From positions 1-64,000 of the forward strand of contig FCOD02000004.1 of assembly GCA_001544655.2 (NCBI GenBank): 64,000 nucleotides of DNA. The letters run 5' to 3'. Below are positions 60,411-64,000 of the stretch, one piece after another (positions within the stretch are counted from its first letter, which is position 1; each line of letters starts with the position of its first letter). A program made the translations under genes and the position numbers. A model generated the notes under the pieces. That model was given only the letters and a program-made list of their open reading frames with translations. It was not told the DNA's origin and did no database searches. The DNA comes from Caballeronia turbans. Its GTDB lineage: Bacteria; Pseudomonadota; Gammaproteobacteria; Burkholderiales; Burkholderiaceae.

Positions 60411-61339
60411 TGCGTGACGCTCCCTTGTTCGAGCAGCGCGTTGATCTCATCGAGACGCGGCATCGACGGCGCGGTGCCGGGGCGCGTCACGGAGATGCTC
60501 GCGAGCGCGCAGCCGAAACGCACCGCATCGACCGCGCTTTCGCCTCGTGCGAGCGCGGCTGCGAAGCCGCCCGTGAAACCATCGCCCGCGCCGGCCGTTT
60601 CGACGACGCGGCCGCAATCGAACGCCGGCACGAGCGTCGATTCATCCGACGTATGCAGTAGCGCGCCTGCTTCGCCGAGCGTGACGATCACCGCGCGTGC
60701 GCCCTTCTTCAGCAACACGTCGGCGGCGCGGCGCGCGTCATCGATATTGGCGATAGGCACGCCCGTCAGCGCCGTCGCTTCCGTTTCGTTCGGCGTGATG
60801 TAGTCGCACAGCGGATAGATGTCGTCGGCGAGCGGCAACGCGGGCGCCGGATTGAAGACGGTCGTCACGCCATGCTTGCGCGCGAGTTCCAGACCGCGGC
60901 GCGCAGCCGGAATCGGCTGTTCGAGTTGCGTGACGAAGACGCCCGCGCGCGCGATATCGTCCTCGATGGCATCGACGTCTTCGGGAGCGAGCGTGCCCGC
61001 CGCACCCGCCGCGACGATGATCGCGTTGCCGCCCGTGTTTTCATCGACGTAAATATGCGCCGCGCCTGTCGCAACATCGTTCATCACGGTTGCGCGCGAG
61101 GTGATGCCTTCGGCCGCCCAGGTCGCTTGTGCGATCTCGCCGAACGCATCCGCACCGATGCGCGTGCAGAAGATCACGTCCGCGCCCGCGCGTGCGGCGG
61201 CCACGGCCTGATTCGAGCCCTTGCCGCCCGGTCCCATCTTGAACGCGGAGCCCGCAACCGTTTCGCCGAGCAGCGGCATGCGTTCCGCGCGAAACGCGAG
61301 GTCCGTCACATAGATGCCGAGAATGACGACGCTTTTCAT
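60407..61339 (-). CDS. PfkB/ribokinase-family sugar kinase
   Basis: These 310 residues have GPGGKGSNQAVAAARAGADV, the PfkB signature 1 with substrate contacts, FNPAPA, NETEATALTG and the catalytic VETAGAGDGFTGGFAAALARG, whose GAGD Asp is the base. It probably phosphorylates ribose, deoxyribose or a related pentose after import. It overlaps both neighbours by four bases. RbsD/FucU before it supplies the preferred ring form of the sugar. Confidence 0.92.
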   Translation of the reverse strand: MKSVVILGIYVTDLAFRAERMPLLGETVAGSAFKMGPGGKGSNQAVAAARAGADVIFCTRIGADAFGEIAQATWAAEGITSRATVMNDVATGAAHIYVDENTGGNAIIVAAGAAGTLAPEDVDAIEDDIARAGVFVTQLEQPIPAARRGLELARKHGVTTVFNPAPALPLADDIYPLCDYITPNETEATALTGVPIANIDDARRAADVLLKKGARAVIVTLGEAGALLHTSDESTLVPAFDCGRVVETAGAGDGFTGGFAAALARGESAVDAVRFGCALASISVTRPGTAPSMPRLDEINALLEQGSVTQ

Positions 61340-61818
61340 CGCGTGCCTCCTTCCGGCGCATCCGGTGCATCAGGTGCGAGCTGCACGCCCTTCTTGAAGA
61401 TGAAGCAGCCGTAGCCGCGCGCTTCGCCCGTCGCGATCACGCAGTAGGCCTGCTTCGCGCGCTCGTAGAACGCGAAGCGCTCGATCGGCGCGAACGGCGT
61501 TTCACGGCCTTCCGCGTCGTCCACTTCGCGTTGCGCCTCGCGCTGCACGGCGGGCAAGGTAGTTGCATCGCCAACTATTTCCATGCGGCCCGCGGGATCG
61601 TCGACGAACGTATCGAGCGGCAGCACCGACAACACCGCGCGCACTGCACGCGGCGCGCTCGCGCCGTCGATGCGCAGCAGTTTGCCCAGCACCGTTTGCC
61701 GCGCGACGGAGTCGGCGGGAAAGTGAGCGTCGCAGATCACCACTTCGTCGCCGTGGCCCATCGCGGCGAGCGCGTAGAGGATATCGGCGTTCAAGAGCGG
61801 ATCGATGTTCTTCAGCAC
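61336..61818 (-). CDS. RbsD/FucU-family sugar mutarotase
   Basis: These 160 residues begin LKNIDPLLNADILYALAAMGHGDEVVICDAHFPADS, the family hallmark with the catalytic His in GHGDE and DAHFP. FAFYERAKQAYCVIATGEARGYGCFIFKKGV is close to FucU, more so than to RbsD. It interconverts pyranose, furanose or anomeric forms so the kinase receives its substrate. The stop overlaps the kinase start. The extra C-terminal tail (APDAPDAPEGG) is a short repeat. Confidence 0.9.
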   Translation of the reverse strand: MLKNIDPLLNADILYALAAMGHGDEVVICDAHFPADSVARQTVLGKLLRIDGASAPRAVRAVLSVLPLDTFVDDPAGRMEIVGDATTLPAVQREAQREVDDAEGRETPFAPIERFAFYERAKQAYCVIATGEARGYGCFIFKKGVQLAPDAPDAPEGGTR

Positions 61819-61878
61819 AGCGTCTCCTCCATGCGTGGGCGTGTCTCGTCTCGAGATCTGCGCCCGTCAATGCTTCAT

Positions 61879-64000
61879 TCAGTCTCCGTACGGCACCCAG
61901 ATGTTCTTGACCTGCACGGCCTGGCGAAGGAACGGCAGTCCTTCGCTTGCGGCATCGTGCCAGTCGAACACGCGGCCCTGATCGACGAACGTGCGCTTCA
62001 GGTTGCCGGTCGATTCACGCTCGGCCATCGCCGAAAGCGACGCGCCGTGGAAGCACCAGAGCGCATCGACATCGTCGTGTTGCGCGAGCGTTTGCGCAAG
62101 AGAACGCGCATCGCCGGTGACGATGTTCAGCGCGCCGCCCGGCACGTCCGACGTCTCGACGACCTGATAGAAGTCCGTCGCCATCAACGGGCACGTCTCG
62201 CTCGGCACTACGACCACGCGGTTGCCCAGCGCAAGCGCGGGCGCAACGAGCGACACGAAACCGAGCAGCGGTGCTTCGTCCGGACACACGATGCCGATCA
62301 CACCGAGCGGTTCGTGCATCGCGAGCGCGACGCCATGCAGCGGCGGCGCATGCACCGCGCCGTCGTACTTGTCGGCCCACGCGGCGTAGGTGAAGAAGCG
62401 CGCGATGGACGCTTCCACTTCACGCTTCGCATCGCGCTCGCTCGAACCCGCGCGCGCGACGAGCTGCTTCGCGAACTCATCGGCGCGCGCGCTCAGATTT
62501 TCCGCGAGGTAGTACAGCACCTGTGCGCGGTTGTGCGCGCTCGCCGACGACCACTTGGTCATGCCGCGCGCGGCGGCCACTGCATTGCGAATGTCCTTGC
62601 GGCTGCCCTCGCCCACTTCGCCGACGATCTCGCCCGCGGGCGAATGCACGAGCCGCGAATAACCGCTGTCGGGCCGCGCCTGCTTGCCGCCGATGAAGAG
62701 CTTCGCGGTGCGATCGAGCGCGCTGACGTTGCCGGCATCGACGAGCGAATCGGGTTGCGCCTGCAATGGCTTCGTTTCGCCGCGCACCGGGAGTCTGGCC
62801 CAGGCGCGCGGCTTCAGGTATTCGTAGATGCCCTCGCGTCCGCCTTCGCGACCGAACCCCGACTCGCGATAGCCGCCGAAGCCGACAGCCGCATCGAAGA
62901 GATTGGTCGCATTGATCCACACCACGCCGCATTGCAGGCGCGGCGCGACATCGAGCGCGCGGCTGATGTTCTCGCTCCACACGCTCGCGGCGAGACCGTA
63001 GCGCGTGTTGTTCGCGAGCGCGACGGCTTCTTCCGGCGTGCGGAAGCTCATCGTCACGAGCACCGGCCCGAAGATTTCTTCCTGCGCGAGCGTCGATGCG
63101 GGCGCGACGTTGGTAACGAGCGTCGGCGGAAAGAACGCGCCCCCCTCGGGGAACGTGGCACGCGCGGACTGATAGATTTCGCAGCCCTCGCTCTCGCCCT
63201 TGTCGACGAGCGCGCGAATGCGTTCGAGCTGCACGTCATCGACGACCGCGCTCATGTCGACGCCCTTGTCGAGCGAAGTCCCGACACGCAGGGTGTCCAT
63301 GCGGCGCTTGAGCTTCTCGATGAAACGCGCTTCGATGCCTTCCTGCACGAGCAGGCGCGAGCCCGCGCAGCACACTTGTCCCTGATTGAACCAGATCGCA
63401 TCGACGACACCTTCGACGGCGCTGTCGAGATCGGCATCGTCGAATACGATGAAGGGCGACTTGCCGCCGAGTTCGAGCGTCAGCGATTTGCCCGAACCGG
63501 CTGTCGTTGCGCGAATCTGGCGGCCCACTTCGGTCGAGCCCGTAAACGCGATCTTCGCGACACGATCATGCTCGACGAGCGCCGCGCCCGTGCGTCCATC
63601 GCCGGTGACGACGTTGAGCACGCCTTTGGGCAAGCCCGCGCGATGCGCCAGCTCCGCGAACAACAGCGCCGTCAGCGACGTGAATTCGGCGGGTTTCAGA
63701 ACGACCGTGTTGCCGAGCGCGAGCGCCGGCGCAATCTTCCACGCGAGCATCAGGAGCGGAAAATTCCATGGCACGATCTGCCCGATCACCCCGAGCGGCG
63801 CCCAGTCTGCAAACTCCTTGTCCTGCAACTGCGCCCATCCCGCGTGATGCAGAAAGTGCCTTGCCACAAGAGGTATATCGATATCGCGCGATTCGCGAAT
63901 GGGCTTGCCGTTGTCGAGCGATTCGAGCACGGCGAAAAGACGGCTATGCCGCTGCACCATGCGCGAGAGCGCATACAGATGCCGCGCGCGCCCCGCTCCG
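61879..64000 (-). CDS. ALDH16-like double aldehyde dehydrogenase, 5' end beyond the window
   Basis: The frame runs off the right edge; about 707 residues are visible. The first ALDH unit has VPWNFPLLMLAWKIAPALA, FTGSTEVGRQI, LELGGKSPFIVFDDAD (catalytic Glu), FNQGQVCCAGSRLL (catalytic Cys) and GFGGYRESGFGREGG. A second unit (about residues 400-700 of the visible part) keeps the Rossmann half (LFIGGKQARPDSGYSRLV; HEPLGVIGIVCPDEAPLLGF; NIVTGDARSLAQTL) but ends before a catalytic Cys region. This one-active, one-inactive layout is that of bacterial ALDH16. Such genes often neighbour deoC, where the enzyme would oxidise acetaldehyde from deoxyribose 5-phosphate. Confidence 0.9.
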   Translation of the reverse strand, partial: GAGRARHLYALSRMVQRHSRLFAVLESLDNGKPIRESRDIDIPLVARHFLHHAGWAQLQDKEFADWAPLGVIGQIVPWNFPLLMLAWKIAPALALGNTVVLKPAEFTSLTALLFAELAHRAGLPKGVLNVVTGDGRTGAALVEHDRVAKIAFTGSTEVGRQIRATTAGSGKSLTLELGGKSPFIVFDDADLDSAVEGVVDAIWFNQGQVCCAGSRLLVQEGIEARFIEKLKRRMDTLRVGTSLDKGVDMSAVVDDVQLERIRALVDKGESEGCEIYQSARATFPEGGAFFPPTLVTNVAPASTLAQEEIFGPVLVTMSFRTPEEAVALANNTRYGLAASVWSENISRALDVAPRLQCGVVWINATNLFDAAVGFGGYRESGFGREGGREGIYEYLKPRAWARLPVRGETKPLQAQPDSLVDAGNVSALDRTAKLFIGGKQARPDSGYSRLVHSPAGEIVGEVGEGSRKDIRNAVAAARGMTKWSSASAHNRAQVLYYLAENLSARADEFAKQLVARAGSSERDAKREVEASIARFFTYAAWADKYDGAVHAPPLHGVALAMHEPLGVIGIVCPDEAPLLGFVSLVAPALALGNRVVVVPSETCPLMATDFYQVVETSDVPGGALNIVTGDARSLAQTLAQHDDVDALWCFHGASLSAMAERESTGNLKRTFVDQGRVFDWHDAASEGLPFLRQAVQVKNIWVPYGD

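Noticed and set aside
1-64000. tRNA, rRNA, integrase, transposase or replication origin
   Set aside because: Scanned for cloverleaf-like sequences, rRNA segments and mobile-element proteins by eye; none could be supported.

Overview
The window is high-GC bacterial chromosome or megaplasmid DNA packed with short-spaced, often ATGA-overlapping catabolic operons. Gene content (many ABC uptake systems, LysR/GntR/DeoR regulators, biuret catabolism, a three-domain EIIA-HPr-EI protein, organosulfur monooxygenases) and codon choice suggest a Burkholderiaceae betaproteobacterium such as Caballeronia, Paraburkholderia or Burkholderia; this is inference from gene style, not a database match. I saw no rRNA, tRNA, CRISPR, phage or intact transposase. 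The layout looks like an accessory metabolic region, with several decayed genes: frameshifted LysR and Old Yellow Enzyme genes, a PanE/CaiB chimera, and a head-to-head fusion of two 5'-truncated genes.

Left part (1-20.2 kb). It opens with the end of an aldehyde dehydrogenase converging on a GMC oxidoreductase and a polyamine-type binding protein, then a broken LysR gene divergent from a complete aldehyde dehydrogenase. From 6.7 to 19.8 kb lies an organosulfur acquisition island: an SsuABC-type transporter (+), then on the minus strand an SDR, a four-domain rhodanese, two flavin-dependent LLM monooxygenases and an SfnB-like acyl-CoA-dehydrogenase-fold enzyme. A third LLM monooxygenase (+), a second large rhodanese, and remnants of an amino-acid permease and a third rhodanese follow.

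Middle (20.7-37.6 kb). A CUT2-type ABC importer with two paralogous binding proteins flanks a SMP-30 lactonase. Next to it is the most coherent system here: a biuret and carbamoyl-nitrogen operon (allophanate hydrolase AtzF, BMP-type ABC importer, biuret hydrolase BiuH, formamidase-family AmiF, a second isochorismatase-fold hydrolase, an AtzH-like protein and an FCD-GntR regulator). It is preceded by a near-consensus sigma-54 -24/-12 promoter and an FCD-GntR-like palindrome, which fits nitrogen control plus substrate control.

Right part (38-64 kb). LysR plus deacylase, MFS and metallo-beta-lactamase genes; then a DUF2000, enoyl-CoA hydratase, quinone reductase and AraC operon; a decayed ene-reductase, SDR and LysR; the N-acetylglucosamine PTS (EIIA-HPr-EI and EIIC-EIIB with an extra Cys-less EIIB); a small exported protein; an RibD-like reductase; and a DeoR regulator facing a seven-gene minus-strand sugar operon (permease, ATPase, binding protein, permease, PfkB kinase, RbsD/FucU mutarotase and an ALDH16-like double aldehyde dehydrogenase running off the right edge). 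That operon may serve a deoxy-sugar, with deoC expected just beyond the window.
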